Assembly (NCBI RefSeq): GCF_004563925.1 | Contig: NZ_SPNJ01000001.1 | Location: 372,001 to 436,000 of the forward strand | Reading direction: 5' to 3' | Source of the DNA: Herbaspirillum sp. 3R11 | GTDB lineage: Bacteria > Pseudomonadota > Gammaproteobacteria > Burkholderiales > Burkholderiaceae_D | Length of the DNA: 64,000 nt | In this document: positions 8,292 through 17,848 of the stretch, piece after piece | How positions within the stretch are numbered: position 1 is the first letter of the stretch | How the letters are laid out: each line of letters begins with the position of its first letter | Translations under genes and position numbers: made by a program | The notes under the pieces: model-generated | Databases searched by the model: none | What the model was told of the DNA's origin: nothing | The model's input: only the letters and a program-made list of their open reading frames with translations

Positions 8292-9274
8292 CTCTTTATA
8301 GCAAAATTGTCGGCACCGGCAGTTACCTGCCACCCAAGCGCGTGACCAACGACGAGTTGGCGCGACAGCTTGCAGAGAAGGGCATCGAGACTTCCGACGA
8401 ATGGATTTTTTCGCGCAGCGGCATTTCCGCGCGCCACTACGCCGAAGCCGACGTGCTGTCGAGCGACCTCGCGGTGGCAGCCTCGCAGCGCGCGCTGGAA
8501 GCGGCCGGTTTGCAGGCCAATGACATTGACCTGATCATCCTGGCGACATCGACGCCGGATCATCTGGGCGGCTTCCCGAGCACGGCTTGCGTCGTGCAGC
8601 GCAAGCTGGGCATCAACAACGGCGGCGCCGCGATGGACGTGCAGGCGGTGTGCAGCGGCTTCGTGTACGCGATGTCGGTGGCCGACAGTTTCATCAAGAC
8701 CGGCATGCACAAGAACGTGCTGGTGATTGGCGCGGAAGTGTTTTCGCGCATCCTGAATTTCGAAGACCGCACCACCTGTGTGCTGTTCGGCGACGGCGCC
8801 GGCGCGATCGTCATGACGGCGTCAAAAGAGCCGGGTATCCTCGCGGCGAAACTGCACGCCGACGGCAGCCACGGCCATATCCTGTGCGTACCGGGCAACG
8901 TCAATGACGGCGCAGTCGCGGGCAATGCCTACTTGTACATGGACGGCCCGGCAGTGTTCAAGCTGGCGGTGTCGGTGCTGGACAAGGTGGCGCGCGAAGT
9001 GCTGGAAATCGCCAAGATCGATGCGAAAGAAGTCGACTGGCTGATTCCGCATCAGGCCAACATCCGCATCATGCAAGGCACGGCCAAGAAGCTCGGCCTG
9101 CCGCTGGAAAAAATGGTGGTGACCGTCGACGAGCACGGCAACACATCGGCCGCCTCGATTCCGTTGGCGTTGGACCAGGCGGTGCGCGACGGTCGCGTCA
9201 AGCCGGGCCAGAACGTCATGATGGAAGGCGTCGGCGGCGGCTTCACCTGGGGCGCCGTGCTGGCGCGCATGTAA
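8288..9274 (+). CDS. fabH: 3-oxoacyl-ACP synthase III FabH
   Basis: 328 aa. FabH condenses acetyl-CoA with malonyl-ACP to start fatty acid synthesis. The catalytic triad is Cys122 (AVCSGF), His255 (PHQANIR) and Asn285 (HGNTSA), all intact. The length matches E. coli FabH. The start overlaps the plsX stop, and fabD follows 47 bp on. Confidence 0.97.
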   Translation: MTLYSKIVGTGSYLPPKRVTNDELARQLAEKGIETSDEWIFSRSGISARHYAEADVLSSDLAVAASQRALEAAGLQANDIDLIILATSTPDHLGGFPSTACVVQRKLGINNGGAAMDVQAVCSGFVYAMSVADSFIKTGMHKNVLVIGAEVFSRILNFEDRTTCVLFGDGAGAIVMTASKEPGILAAKLHADGSHGHILCVPGNVNDGAVAGNAYLYMDGPAVFKLAVSVLDKVAREVLEIAKIDAKEVDWLIPHQANIRIMQGTAKKLGLPLEKMVVTVDEHGNTSAASIPLALDQAVRDGRVKPGQNVMMEGVGGGFTWGAVLARM

Positions 9275-9321
9275 GTCGGCGCGGCCGGCTTTGAACTGAT
9301 TTTTCAACGATAAAATAGAGC

Positions 9322-10254
9322 ATGACAACATTTGCTTTTGTTTTTCCGGGCCAGGGTTCGCAGGCCATCGGAATGCTGAATGGATTTGCCGACAATGAAG
9401 TGGTCAAGGCGACCGTTGCGGAAGCCTCCGACGCGTTGCAATTCGATCTCGGCAAGCTGATCGCCGAAGGTCCGAAAGAGGATCTCGACCTGACCACCAA
9501 TACCCAGCCGGTCATGCTGACTGCGGCCGTGGCGTTTTACCGCGCCTGGCTCGCTGCCGGCGGCAAGGCTCCGGCGCTGGTCGCCGGTCACAGCCTTGGT
9601 GAATATTCCGCGCTTGTGGCAGCCGGCGTGATCGCGTTCAAGGACGCCGTGCCGTTGGTGCGTTTCCGCGCGCAAGCCATGCAGGAAGCCGTGCCGGTCG
9701 GGCAGGGTGGCATGGCGGCAATTCTTGGCCTGTCGGATGACGACGTGCGCGCCGCGTGCGCCGAAGCTGCGCAGGGCGACGTGGTCGAAGCCGTCAATTA
9801 CAATTCACCGGCGCAAGTGGTGATCGCCGGCAGCAAGGCCGCGGTTGAACGCGCCTGTGAAATCGCCAAGGCAAAGGGCGCCAAGCGCGCATTGGTGTTG
9901 CCGGTTTCGGCGCCGTTCCATTCGTCGCTGCTCAAGCCGGCTTCGGATCGCTTGCAACAGTATCTGGCCGGCGTGCCGTTCTCTGCGGCGCAGATTCCGC
10001 TGATCAACAATGTCGACGTCGCCATTGTCAACGATCCTGCTGCGATCAAAGACGCGCTGGTGCGTCAGGCGGCCAGCGCCGTGCGTTGGGTCGAGACTGT
10101 GCAGAAGATGTCGGTGGAAGGCATCACCCACGTGGTCGAATGCGGTCCCGGCAAGGTGTTGGCCGGTTTGACCAAGCGTATCAATGGCGATCTGGTCGGC
10201 GAGGCAATCGTTGATCAGGCATCCCTGGACAAAGTATTGGAGCTGCTCAAGTGA
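9322..10254 (+). CDS. fabD: Malonyl-CoA:ACP transacylase FabD
   Basis: 310 aa. FabD moves malonyl from CoA to ACP. The oxyanion motif GQGSQ (residues 10-14) and the nucleophile elbow GHSLGE with Ser91 are present, as is the catalytic-His segment PVSAPFHSS near 195-203. It overlaps fabG by GTGA (10251-10254). Length is as expected. Confidence 0.97.
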   Translation: MTTFAFVFPGQGSQAIGMLNGFADNEVVKATVAEASDALQFDLGKLIAEGPKEDLDLTTNTQPVMLTAAVAFYRAWLAAGGKAPALVAGHSLGEYSALVAAGVIAFKDAVPLVRFRAQAMQEAVPVGQGGMAAILGLSDDDVRAACAEAAQGDVVEAVNYNSPAQVVIAGSKAAVERACEIAKAKGAKRALVLPVSAPFHSSLLKPASDRLQQYLAGVPFSAAQIPLINNVDVAIVNDPAAIKDALVRQAASAVRWVETVQKMSVEGITHVVECGPGKVLAGLTKRINGDLVGEAIVDQASLDKVLELLK

Positions 10255-11024
10255 GTGAACAAAATCCGCAAAATTCGCAAAATTTACAAAATCAAATCGC
10301 GCTGGTGACCGGCGCTTCCCGCGGCATCGGACGCGCCATCGCGCTGGAACTGGCGCGCCAGGGCGCGAAAGTCGTCGGTACGGCAACGTCGGCAGCCGGC
10401 GCTGCGGCCATCAGCGAATACCTCGAGCAGGCGCAGCCTGGTTGCGGCAAGGGCGTGGTCCTCAACGTCAATGATGCCGCTGCCTGCATCGCCGTCATCG
10501 ATGACGTGCAAAAAGAATTCGGCGGTCTGTCCATCCTCGTCAACAATGCCGGCATCACGCAAGACCAATTGGCCATGCGCATGAAAGACGAAGAGTGGGA
10601 TAATGTCATCGCGACCAACCTGACCGCGGTCGGACGTCTGTCGCGCGCAGTCTTGCGCGGCATGATGAAGGCGCGTAACGGCCGTATCATCAACATCACG
10701 TCGGTGGTCGGTTCGGCCGGCAACTCGGGACAAATGAACTACGCTGCGGCGAAGGCCGGCGTGGCGGGCATGAGCCGTGCGCTGGCGCGTGAAATCGGCA
10801 GCCGCAACATTACCGTCAACTGCATCGCGCCGGGTTTCATCGATACCGACATGACCAAGGTGCTGGGCGAGCAGCAGACCGCCGCCTTGCTGCAGCAGAT
10901 TCCATTGGGGCGTCTGGGCGCTCCGGAGGACATCGCAGCGGCCGTGGCCTTCCTGGCGTCGCCGCAAGCGGCCTACATCACCGGCACGACCTTGCATGTC
11001 AATGGCGGCATGTACATGAATTAA
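10251..11024 (+). CDS. fabG: 3-oxoacyl-ACP reductase FabG
   Basis: 257 aa with a GTG start overlapping the fabD stop. A short-chain dehydrogenase that reduces 3-ketoacyl-ACP with NADPH. The cofactor motif TGASRGIG (20-27), the NNAG strand and the active-site Ser plus YxxxK (NYAAAK) are intact. Unlike E. coli FabG (MNFEGKIALVTG), the N-terminus is about 10 residues longer and built of a QNx triplet repeated four times, encoded by an imperfect 9-bp tandem repeat at 10260-10295. A downstream start is possible, but no better ribosome-binding site is visible. Confidence 0.96.
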   Translation: MSEQNPQNSQNLQNQIALVTGASRGIGRAIALELARQGAKVVGTATSAAGAAAISEYLEQAQPGCGKGVVLNVNDAAACIAVIDDVQKEFGGLSILVNNAGITQDQLAMRMKDEEWDNVIATNLTAVGRLSRAVLRGMMKARNGRIINITSVVGSAGNSGQMNYAAAKAGVAGMSRALAREIGSRNITVNCIAPGFIDTDMTKVLGEQQTAALLQQIPLGRLGAPEDIAAAVAFLASPQAAYITGTTLHVNGGMYMN

Positions 11025-11147
11025 GCGTCTTTGGACGCAGATCGTAGCAACTTACTTATTCTTGTCGAGAATACTTAAAAGTAAATTTTTGGCGTGCAAA
11101 CCTGATAAAATGCGCGCACTTTTGTAACCTATCCACTGGAGGCATTT

Positions 11148-11387
11148 ATGTCCGATATCGAACAACGCGTTAAAAAGATCGTCGCTGAACAACTGGGCGT
11201 CGCAGAAGCAGACATCAAGACAGAATCGTCGTTCGTGGACGATCTGGGCGCCGACTCGCTCGACACCGTCGAACTGGTCATGGCACTGGAAGATGAGTTC
11301 GAAATGGAAATTCCTGACGAACAAGCTGAAAAGATTACAACCGTGCAACAGGCGATCGATTACGCCAAGGCACACGTCAAGGCCTAA
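11148..11387 (+). CDS. acpP: Acyl carrier protein
   Basis: 79 aa, acidic, with the phosphopantetheine site Ser37 in [14 protein letters not shown] carries growing acyl chains for the Fab enzymes around it. CTGGAGG is a strong ribosome-binding site 6 nt before the ATG. The 123-bp AT-rich gap after fabG probably holds an additional promoter, as is usual for the very abundant ACP. Confidence 0.98.
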   Translation: MSDIEQRVKKIVAEQLGVAEADIKTESSFVDDLGADSLDTVELVMALEDEFEMEIPDEQAEKITTVQQAIDYAKAHVKA

Positions 11388-11417
11388 GCTGGTTTTGAAC
11401 GACTCTAGGAGAATTGC

Positions 11418-12659
11418 TTGAGCCGCTCACGTGAACGTCGTGTAGTCATTACCGGTCTTGGATGCATTTCACCCGTCGGCAACAACATTGCCGATGCGTG
11501 GGGCGCGGTCAAGGAAGGTAAGTCGGGCATTGCCACCATCACCAAGTTTGACGCCACTCCTTTTTCTACGCATTTTGCGGGAGAAGTGAAGGGCTTCAAC
11601 ATCGAAGATTACATCCCCGCCAAAGAAGCGCGCCACATGGATACGTTTATCCATTTCGGCATGGCGGCGGGCATGCAGGCCTTTCAGGACAGCGGCCTGG
11701 TAGTCACCGATGAAAACGCCGAGCGTATCGGCGTCATCATCGGTTCCGGTATCGGTGGCTTGCCGCTGATCGAGCAGACCCATGAAGAGCTGACCAATCG
11801 CGGCCCGCGCCGCATCAGCCCGTTCTTCATCCCGGCTTCGATCATCAATATGATTTCCGGTAACTTGTCCATCAAGTACGGTCTGAAGGGCCCTAATCTG
11901 GCCATCGTGACTGCTTGTACGACAGGTTTGCATTGCATCGGCTCCGCCAGCCGCATGATTCAGTACGGCGATGCCGACGTGATGATTGCCGGTGGTGCTG
12001 AATCCAGCGTTTCGCCGCTGGGCATCGGCGGTTTCGCTTCGGCGCGCGCGTTGTCCACCCGCAATGACGATCCGGCGACTGCGTCCCGTCCATGGGACAA
12101 GGATCGCGACGGTTTCGTGCTGGGCGAAGGCGCAGGTGTGATGGTGCTGGAAGAGTACGAGCACGCCAAGGCGCGCGGCGCCAAGATCTATGCAGAAGTG
12201 CTGGGTTTCGGCATGAGCGGCGACGCTTACCACATGACCGCTCCGAGCCTGGACGGCCCGCGCCGTTGCGTGGTGTCGGCCTTGCGCGATGCAGGCGTGA
12301 ATCCGGACGAAGTCCAGTATCTGAATGCACACGGTACATCCACGCCTCTGGGCGACAAGAATGAAACCGATGCAATCAAGGCTGCCTTCGGCGACCATGC
12401 TTACAAGATGGTCGTCAACTCCACCAAGTCCATGACCGGCCATCTGCTGGGCGGTGCGGGCGGACTGGAGTCGGTGTTCACCGTGCTGGCGTTGCACAAT
12501 CAGATCTCTCCTCCGACGATCAACATCTTCAATCAGGATCCGGAATGTGATCTTGACTACTGCGCCAACCAGGCGCGCGACATGAAGATCGATATCGCCG
12601 TCAAGAATTCGTTCGGATTCGGCGGCACCAACGGCACTTTGGTGTTCGGCAAGGTATAA
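11418..12659 (+). CDS. fabF: 3-oxoacyl-ACP synthase II FabF
   Basis: 413 aa, starting at TTG, chosen because AGGAG lies 6 nt upstream and the sequence [14 protein letters not shown] aligns with the family N-terminus. FabF elongates acyl-ACP with malonyl-ACP. The triad Cys167 (VTACTTG), His305 (NAHGTSTP) and His342 ([11 protein letters not shown]) is complete. It follows acpP by 30 bp and is closed by a strong terminator. Confidence 0.97.
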   Translation: MSRSRERRVVITGLGCISPVGNNIADAWGAVKEGKSGIATITKFDATPFSTHFAGEVKGFNIEDYIPAKEARHMDTFIHFGMAAGMQAFQDSGLVVTDENAERIGVIIGSGIGGLPLIEQTHEELTNRGPRRISPFFIPASIINMISGNLSIKYGLKGPNLAIVTACTTGLHCIGSASRMIQYGDADVMIAGGAESSVSPLGIGGFASARALSTRNDDPATASRPWDKDRDGFVLGEGAGVMVLEEYEHAKARGAKIYAEVLGFGMSGDAYHMTAPSLDGPRRCVVSALRDAGVNPDEVQYLNAHGTSTPLGDKNETDAIKAAFGDHAYKMVVNSTKSMTGHLLGGAGGLESVFTVLALHNQISPPTINIFNQDPECDLDYCANQARDMKIDIAVKNSFGFGGTNGTLVFGKV

Positions 12660-12667
12660 GAACCTGG

Positions 12668-12700
12668 CCCGGCTTTCGAGAGAAAGCCGGGTTTTGCTTT
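12668..12700 (+). terminator. Terminator after fabF
   Basis: A 10-bp perfect stem, CCCGGCTTTC (12668-12677) with GAAAGCCGGG (12682-12691), and a GAGA tetraloop, followed by TTTTGCTTTT. It ends the fatty acid operon. Confidence 0.88.
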
Positions 12701-12718
12701 TCCACTCTCCCCATTCCT

Positions 12719-13201
12719 ATGTCGATAGCAGTCTCTGCGGATATCAAACCTTCCCGTCTGCTTTTGATCATGATGGCGGCAGCGGCTGCCGGCGTTGCCC
12801 TCATCGGCGTTATTTTTGCCTTCGCCCTGGTCGGGCAACTGTCTTTTGTTTTCAGAATGTCGCTGGCGGGGGCTTGTGTCGTCGCGGCAATTCTGGCGTT
12901 CTGGCTGGTGCTGAGAAGTCGCACGGCCGTCTGGCTGCATATTTCCGGCACCGGACAGATTCGGCTGGTCGAACATCACGCGGTGGTGCGCGCCAAGCCG
13001 GGTTCGCAAGTGATGAGCGGTGGCCTGGCGCAATTGCTGGCCGGCTCAACTGTATGGCCGAACCTGCTGCTGTTGCGGCTGAGGCTGGAAAACGGCCGGA
13101 TTCGGACTATTCCGGTACTGCCCGATTCTGTCTCCAGGGAAACTTTCCGGGCGCTGCAAGTGGCTTGTCGGTGGGTTGCGAGTCATAATAACGACGCCTA
13201 A
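12719..13201 (+). CDS. Small membrane protein, YgfX-like
   Basis: 160 aa. Two hydrophobic segments (about residues 14-38 and 46-66) are followed by a soluble domain containing LLLRLRLENGRIRTIPVLPDSVSRETFRAL, which resembles the YgfX/CptA family C-terminal pattern (LPDSLS..F..LR). In many proteobacteria a YgfX-like gene lies beside rpoE or sdhE. No SdhE-like partner is seen here. It comes after the fabF terminator and just before rpoE, perhaps in the same transcript as rpoE. Family assignment is moderate. Confidence 0.65.
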   Translation: MSIAVSADIKPSRLLLIMMAAAAAGVALIGVIFAFALVGQLSFVFRMSLAGACVVAAILAFWLVLRSRTAVWLHISGTGQIRLVEHHAVVRAKPGSQVMSGGLAQLLAGSTVWPNLLLLRLRLENGRIRTIPVLPDSVSRETFRALQVACRWVASHNNDA

Positions 13202-13262
13202 TGGCACGGGCTCCACAAAAAAATCGAAAAGATAGTACGCTTATTGAATTAATTGCTTCGAA

Positions 13263-13919
13263 ATGGATCAATGGTTCGGTTTGCGCAGAAATGATAAAAA
13301 AACAAGGAAACTGGATTTGACGACGGAACGCGAAATTGATCAACTGCTTGTCGAGCGTGTGCAGCGTGGCGATAAGAAGGCGTTCGAGCTATTAGTTGCC
13401 AAATATCAACGGAAACTGATGCGGCTCGTATCGCGCCTGGTGCGCGATCAGGCGGAAGCGGAAGATGTCGTGCAGGAAGCCTTCATCAAGGCTTACCGCG
13501 CGCTGCCGCAGTTCCGTGGCGATTCGGCGTTCTATACCTGGTTGTACCGGATCGGTATCAACACGGCCAAGAACTACCTTGTGACCATGGGCAGAAGGGC
13601 GCCGACGTCAACTGAAGCAGATGCAGAAGAGGCTGAAACTTTTGACGACGGAGAGCACCTAAGAGACATCAATACTCCCGAGTCGATGTTGGCGACCAAG
13701 CAGATTGCTCAGACGGTCAACGTTGCGATGGAAGCTTTGCCGGAAGAATTGCGGACTGCGATTACCCTGCGCGAAATCGAGGGTTTGAGCTACGACGAAA
13801 TCGCCGAGGCCATGGGTTGCCCCATTGGTACGGTGCGCAGCCGGATCTTCCGGGCGCGCGAAGCGATTGCGGAGAAGCTGAGGCCGCTGCTTGGAACTGC
13901 CCTCGACAAGCGTTGGTAG
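13263..13919 (+). CDS. rpoE: RNA polymerase sigma-E factor
   Basis: 218 aa, a group IV (ECF) sigma factor with close similarity to E. coli RpoE: sigma-2 with VVQEAFIKAYRALPQFRGDSAFYTWLYRI (about 70-100) and sigma-4 with LREIEGLSYDEIAEAMGCP plus TVRSRIFRARE (about 165-205). E. coli RpoE begins near residue 20 of this frame, and a TTG at 13317 (LTTEREIDQ) is an alternative start; the ATG adds a basic 18-residue leader. It directs the envelope stress response and is held by RseA, encoded next. Confidence 0.95.
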   Translation: MDQWFGLRRNDKKTRKLDLTTEREIDQLLVERVQRGDKKAFELLVAKYQRKLMRLVSRLVRDQAEAEDVVQEAFIKAYRALPQFRGDSAFYTWLYRIGINTAKNYLVTMGRRAPTSTEADAEEAETFDDGEHLRDINTPESMLATKQIAQTVNVAMEALPEELRTAITLREIEGLSYDEIAEAMGCPIGTVRSRIFRAREAIAEKLRPLLGTALDKRW

Positions 13920-14041
13920 TTGATTTTAAGTTGTAAGCGAAGCACGGGAGTTATGCGTTATATGACGTCGTAGGCGTCAGTAAAAGACATAAAAATAAGA
14001 GCGGGTGATGGAACTGAAATTTTGTGGCCGGGTGACTACTT

Positions 14042-14731
14042 ATGGATACCAAAGAAATTAGCAGAGAACAAATTTCGGCATTGGCCGACGGCGAGCTGGT
14101 TGACGCACATGTCAGCATGGCTCTTGCCGTTTTACGCCAGCCGGAGGAACAAGTGACGTGGGATCTGTACCATCAGATCGGCGATGTCATGCGTTCGGAA
14201 GAGATGGCGTTTTCGCTCAGCGACGGCTTTGCCGCCAAAATGAGCGCGCGCCTTGACGCCGAGCCGACGATCATCGCCCCACAGTTGACGACGACCGCAT
14301 CCGAACAGATCATCGTTTCGCCTGCGGTGAATGACGCGACGGCTTCCAATGTCGTCTCGTTGGCGCCGATGCGCAAGCGCTTCGTACGTCGTTTCGTGAT
14401 GCCGGGTGCTGCAGCTGCGGCGGCGATTGTCGCTGTTGTTCTGGTAACAGGACAGCAGCAGTCGACGACATTGGCGAGTGCTCCGGCACCAGCGTCTGTT
14501 GTGGCGACTGCGGCGACGGTAACTGTGCCGTCGGCAATCACAACCGTGGCGGCAACGTCTTCCGCACCGCAAGGCACGGCGTCAATCAGCAGTCTGGCGC
14601 AACAGGGTGAAGTCGCTCGCGATCCGCGTATCGACGATTATCTGCTGGCGCATCAACGCTTCTCGCCTTCGATGTACAGTTCGACCCAATATGCCCGTTC
14701 GGCGGCTTTCGCAATGGATTCAGATAAATAA
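14042..14731 (+). CDS. rseA: Anti-sigma-E factor RseA (MucA)
   Basis: 229 aa. The cytoplasmic RseA N-domain (ISALADGELVDAHVSMAL.. TWDLYHQIGDVMRSE, residues 11-52) would bind RpoE. A single transmembrane segment lies at about 119-137, preceded by basic RKRFVRR. The periplasmic part is Thr/Ala/Val-rich and low complexity. In the known pathway it is cut in turn by DegS- and RseP-type proteases to free the sigma factor. The gene follows rpoE and is one base before rseB. Confidence 0.9.
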   Translation: MDTKEISREQISALADGELVDAHVSMALAVLRQPEEQVTWDLYHQIGDVMRSEEMAFSLSDGFAAKMSARLDAEPTIIAPQLTTTASEQIIVSPAVNDATASNVVSLAPMRKRFVRRFVMPGAAAAAAIVAVVLVTGQQQSTTLASAPAPASVVATAATVTVPSAITTVAATSSAPQGTASISSLAQQGEVARDPRIDDYLLAHQRFSPSMYSSTQYARSAAFAMDSDK

Positions 14732-14732
14732 T

Positions 14733-15770
14733 ATGCGGCAGACACAGGGTTTGCTCCGGGTCGTTCTTTTTCTTTCGGCATGTGTAGCATTCTCCGCTCA
14801 GGCGGAGAATGCATTGCCGACAAAAGTAAATAACAATCAGGATGCGCAGGTCTTACTAAAAAAAATCCAATCCGCAGCGCAGCGGCTCAATTATTCCGGT
14901 ACTTTCGTCTACCAGCAGTCCAACCAGATGCGCACATCGCGCATCACGCACATTCTGTCCGGCAAAAACGAAATCGAGAAGCTGGAAGTCCTTGATGGCA
15001 AGCCGCGTGAATATATCCGCAACAACGATGATGTCGCCTGCTACGTTCCCGAGGCGAAGACCGTCCTGATCGAAAAGCGAGTTACGCGCGATGTATTCCC
15101 CGCCATCCTTGCCGCCAATCCGACCGATCTGGTGGATTACTACAGCGTCAAAATGGGCGAGACCGGTCGCGTAGCCGGTCACGATTGCCAGGCGGTGATT
15201 CTGGAACCCAAGGATAAATTGCGCTACGGCTACAAACTGTGGGCCGACAAGGCCACCGGCTTGCTGTTGCGTGCGCAGACTTTCGATGCCAAGAATGAAG
15301 TGGTGGAGCAGATTTCCTTCACTCAGATCGAGATCGGCAACATCGACCATAATCGCGTCAAGCCGAGCATCACCAACACCAATGGCTGGCATATCGAGAA
15401 CTCGGTGATGAGCCAGGTCAATCTGTCCGGCTGGTCGGTGACGCCGCCGCCGGGATTCAAGAAGATCCAGGAAGTAAAACGCATGATTTCCGACACGCAG
15501 AACACCGGTGCGTCGGCGACCCAGCACGGCGTGACGACCCAGCGGGAAGTGTCGCAAATCGTGTTTTCCGACGGGCTGGCGGCGATTTCCGTATTCATCG
15601 AGCCGGGTTCGCAGAGCCGCACTGAAGGCTCCATGCAGCAGGGCGCGATGAATATCGTAGGCCGTCGTCAGGGTGATTACTGGCTCACCGTAGTCGGAGA
15701 AGTGCCGGGTTCGGCCATTCGACAAGTGTCGAATTCCATAGAATTCAAATCCGAATTCAAATCCAAATAA
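14733..15770 (+). CDS. rseB: Periplasmic sigma-E regulator RseB (MucB)
   Basis: 345 aa from the ATG at 14733, 1 nt after the rseA stop; a longer in-frame extension runs inside rseA and is ignored. A Sec signal peptide (VVLFLSACVAFSAQA, cleavage near residue 24) is followed by the MucB/RseB lipid-binding-type fold, with LNYSGTFVYQQ near 48 and SGWSVTPPPGFKK near 230. RseB protects RseA from cleavage and releases it when it binds mislocalised LPS or lipoprotein. Confidence 0.93.
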   Translation: MRQTQGLLRVVLFLSACVAFSAQAENALPTKVNNNQDAQVLLKKIQSAAQRLNYSGTFVYQQSNQMRTSRITHILSGKNEIEKLEVLDGKPREYIRNNDDVACYVPEAKTVLIEKRVTRDVFPAILAANPTDLVDYYSVKMGETGRVAGHDCQAVILEPKDKLRYGYKLWADKATGLLLRAQTFDAKNEVVEQISFTQIEIGNIDHNRVKPSITNTNGWHIENSVMSQVNLSGWSVTPPPGFKKIQEVKRMISDTQNTGASATQHGVTTQREVSQIVFSDGLAAISVFIEPGSQSRTEGSMQQGAMNIVGRRQGDYWLTVVGEVPGSAIRQVSNSIEFKSEFKSK

Positions 15771-15784
15771 TACGAAAAATACCA

Positions 15785-17281
15785 ATGATGATTCCCGCCA
15801 AGAAAATCTTGTTGTCGTCGTTACTGAGCGCTTCCGTTCTCGCCTTGTCGCCCGCGCTGACCGGCATGAGTGCAGCGGTCGCAGCGCCGGCTGTCGCCGG
15901 CTTGCCTGATTTCGCGGATATCGTCGACCGCACCGGTCCGGGCGTGGTCAACATTCGCACCACCGAACGCGTCAAGACCGGCCAGCCGCAAGCCGGCGCG
16001 GATGACGAAGAAATGCAGGAATTTTTCCGCCGCTTCTTCGGCGTTCCAATGCCGCGCCAGCAGCAGCCCAATACCCCGAACACTCCGCGTCCCAACCCTA
16101 ATCGCAAGGGCGGCAGCGCCCAGCAAGAAGAAGTGCCGCGCGGCGTCGGTTCCGGCTTCATCATTTCGGCAGACGGCTACATCATGACCAACGCCCACGT
16201 GGTCGAAGGCGCCAGCGATGTGTATGTAACGCTGACCGACAAGCGTGAATTCAAGGCCAAGATCATCGGTTCCGACACGCGAACCGATGTGGCGCTGCTC
16301 AAGATTGACGGCAACAGCTTGCCGCGTCTGGTGATCGGCGACTCGGACAAGATCCGCGCCGGCGAATGGGTACTGGCGATCGGATCGCCGTTCGGCCTGG
16401 AAAATACCGTCACCGCCGGCATCATTTCCGCCAAGGCCCGCGACACCGGCGATTACCTGCCGCTGATTCAGACCGACGTCGCGGTCAATCCCGGTAACTC
16501 GGGTGGTCCGCTGATCAATCTGAAAGGCGAAGTGATCGGCATCAATTCGCAGATTTACAGTCGTTCCGGCGGCTTCATGGGCATCTCTTTTGCAGTGCCC
16601 ATCGATGAAGCACTGCGCGTGTCCGAACAACTGAAGGCTTCCGGTCGCGTGACGCGCGGTCGTATCGGTGTCCAAATTGGTGAAGTCACCAAGGATGTGG
16701 CCGAATCGCTGGGCCTGGCCAAGGCGCAGGGTGCGCTGGTGCAGCGCATTGAACCGGGCGGTCCTGCAGAAAAGGGTGGCCTGGAAGCGGGCGACATCAT
16801 TCTGAAATTCAACGGCGTCGCCATCGAGAAGCCGAGCGATCTGCCGCGCATGGTCGGCGGCACCAAGCCTGGTTCGCGTGCGACGGTCAATATCTGGCGC
16901 AAGGGCAGTGCCCGTGATATCGCCGTGACCGTGGTGGAGATCGAGGCCGACAAGCCGGCCAAGGTGGAAGAGAAGAAGCCGAAGCAGGAAGCCACGCCAA
17001 ATTCTCTGGGCCTGGTAGTCAGCGACCTGACTGATGCGCAGAAAAAAGAACTCAAGGTCGACAGCGGCGTGCTGGTGGAATCTGCAGTCGGCGTGGCAGC
17101 AGCAGCCGGTTTGCGTGCCGGCGATGTGGTCCAGCGCCTGAACGACGTTGACGTCAAGGATGCCAAGCAATTCAACGGTCTGGTGGCCAAACTGGATCCG
17201 AAGAAGCGCGCAGCAGTGCTGGTGCGTCGTGGCGACTCATCGCAGTTTGTGCCTCTGCGCCCAAGCGCCAGCGGCAACTGA
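15785..17281 (+). CDS. degP: Periplasmic serine protease DegP/MucD
   Basis: 498 aa with a signal peptide (residues 1 to about 34). The HtrA triad is complete: His138 (TNAHVV), Asp168 (TRTDVALL) and Ser239 (GNSGGP). Two PDZ domains follow (about 285-385 and 405-492). A Gln/Pro/Asn-rich loop (about 90-115) corresponds to the variable LA loop. It degrades or refolds damaged envelope proteins and is a classic product of the sigma-E operon, here fourth after rpoE-rseA-rseB with a 14-bp gap. Confidence 0.95.
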   Translation: MMIPAKKILLSSLLSASVLALSPALTGMSAAVAAPAVAGLPDFADIVDRTGPGVVNIRTTERVKTGQPQAGADDEEMQEFFRRFFGVPMPRQQQPNTPNTPRPNPNRKGGSAQQEEVPRGVGSGFIISADGYIMTNAHVVEGASDVYVTLTDKREFKAKIIGSDTRTDVALLKIDGNSLPRLVIGDSDKIRAGEWVLAIGSPFGLENTVTAGIISAKARDTGDYLPLIQTDVAVNPGNSGGPLINLKGEVIGINSQIYSRSGGFMGISFAVPIDEALRVSEQLKASGRVTRGRIGVQIGEVTKDVAESLGLAKAQGALVQRIEPGGPAEKGGLEAGDIILKFNGVAIEKPSDLPRMVGGTKPGSRATVNIWRKGSARDIAVTVVEIEADKPAKVEEKKPKQEATPNSLGLVVSDLTDAQKKELKVDSGVLVESAVGVAAAAGLRAGDVVQRLNDVDVKDAKQFNGLVAKLDPKKRAAVLVRRGDSSQFVPLRPSASGN

Positions 17282-17325
17282 GAATGCGGGGCGCAAGCCC
17301 GCGCCCACGTTATTCGTCCAACATG

Positions 17326-17360
17326 AAGGCTGCATACCTCCCCAGGTTGCAGCCTTTGTT
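17326..17360 (+). terminator. Possible terminator after degP
   Basis: AAGGCTGCA (17326-17334) pairs with TGCAGCCTT (17348-17356) around a 13-nt loop and is followed by TGTTTTG. The T-run is weak, so read-through into the glutaredoxin-like gene is possible. Confidence 0.45.
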
Positions 17361-17392
17361 TTGTGATCTTCGCGACTGAACCGGAACGTCCG

Positions 17393-17656
17393 ATGTCCTC
17401 TCCCCATTTCATTCTCTATTCCCGTTCCTACTGCCATTTATGCGAGGACATGCTGCAGGCGCTGGAAAAATTCCGCCCGATGCATGATTTCACCATAGAG
17501 ACTGTCGACGTTGATGCCGACGAAGCGCTGGTGCAGCGCTATGACGAGCTGGTGCCGGTGCTGGTCGGGTGCAGGGAGGGGCGGCCCGCCGTACAGCTTT
17601 GCCATTACTTCCTGGATGCTGCCGGTGTTGAGAAGTTCTTGCTTGAAAGCAATTGA
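17393..17656 (+). CDS. Glutaredoxin-family protein (DUF836)
   Basis: 87 aa from the ATG at 17393; the ten upstream in-frame residues do not fit the family. A thioredoxin-like fold with a CxxC motif in SYCHLCEDML (Cys16, Cys19) and the cis-Pro region LVPVLVG near 58. DUF836 glutaredoxin-like proteins commonly sit between degP/mucD and lepA in betaproteobacteria, as here. The redox partner is unknown. Confidence 0.88.
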   Translation: MSSPHFILYSRSYCHLCEDMLQALEKFRPMHDFTIETVDVDADEALVQRYDELVPVLVGCREGRPAVQLCHYFLDAAGVEKFLLESN

Positions 17657-17783
17657 CCAGGCGTTTTATCCATCGGAGGGTCCTCGTGCCGCAGAATCGC
17701 TCCGCAGAGCAAGCCGTCCACGGCTTATTCGGGTTTTACCCTCTGAAATCCGGTAGAATGATGGGTTGAACAAAAGCTGTTGT

Positions 17784-17828
17784 AAAGGCGCTCAATTGGG
17801 AGACGCTCCCATTCTGGAGCGCCTTTTT
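17784..17828 (+). terminator. Terminator or attenuator immediately upstream of lepA
   Basis: AAAGGCGCTC (17784-17793) pairs with GAGCGCCTTT (17817-17826), and an inner stem GGGAG/CTCCC (17798-17810) folds within it. The T-run ends 20 bp before the lepA ATG. A TAGAAT -10-like box (17754-17759) lies upstream, so transcripts reaching lepA from it must read through this structure. Confidence 0.7.
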
Positions 17829-17848
17829 TCATCGTTTTCTGCAATTTA

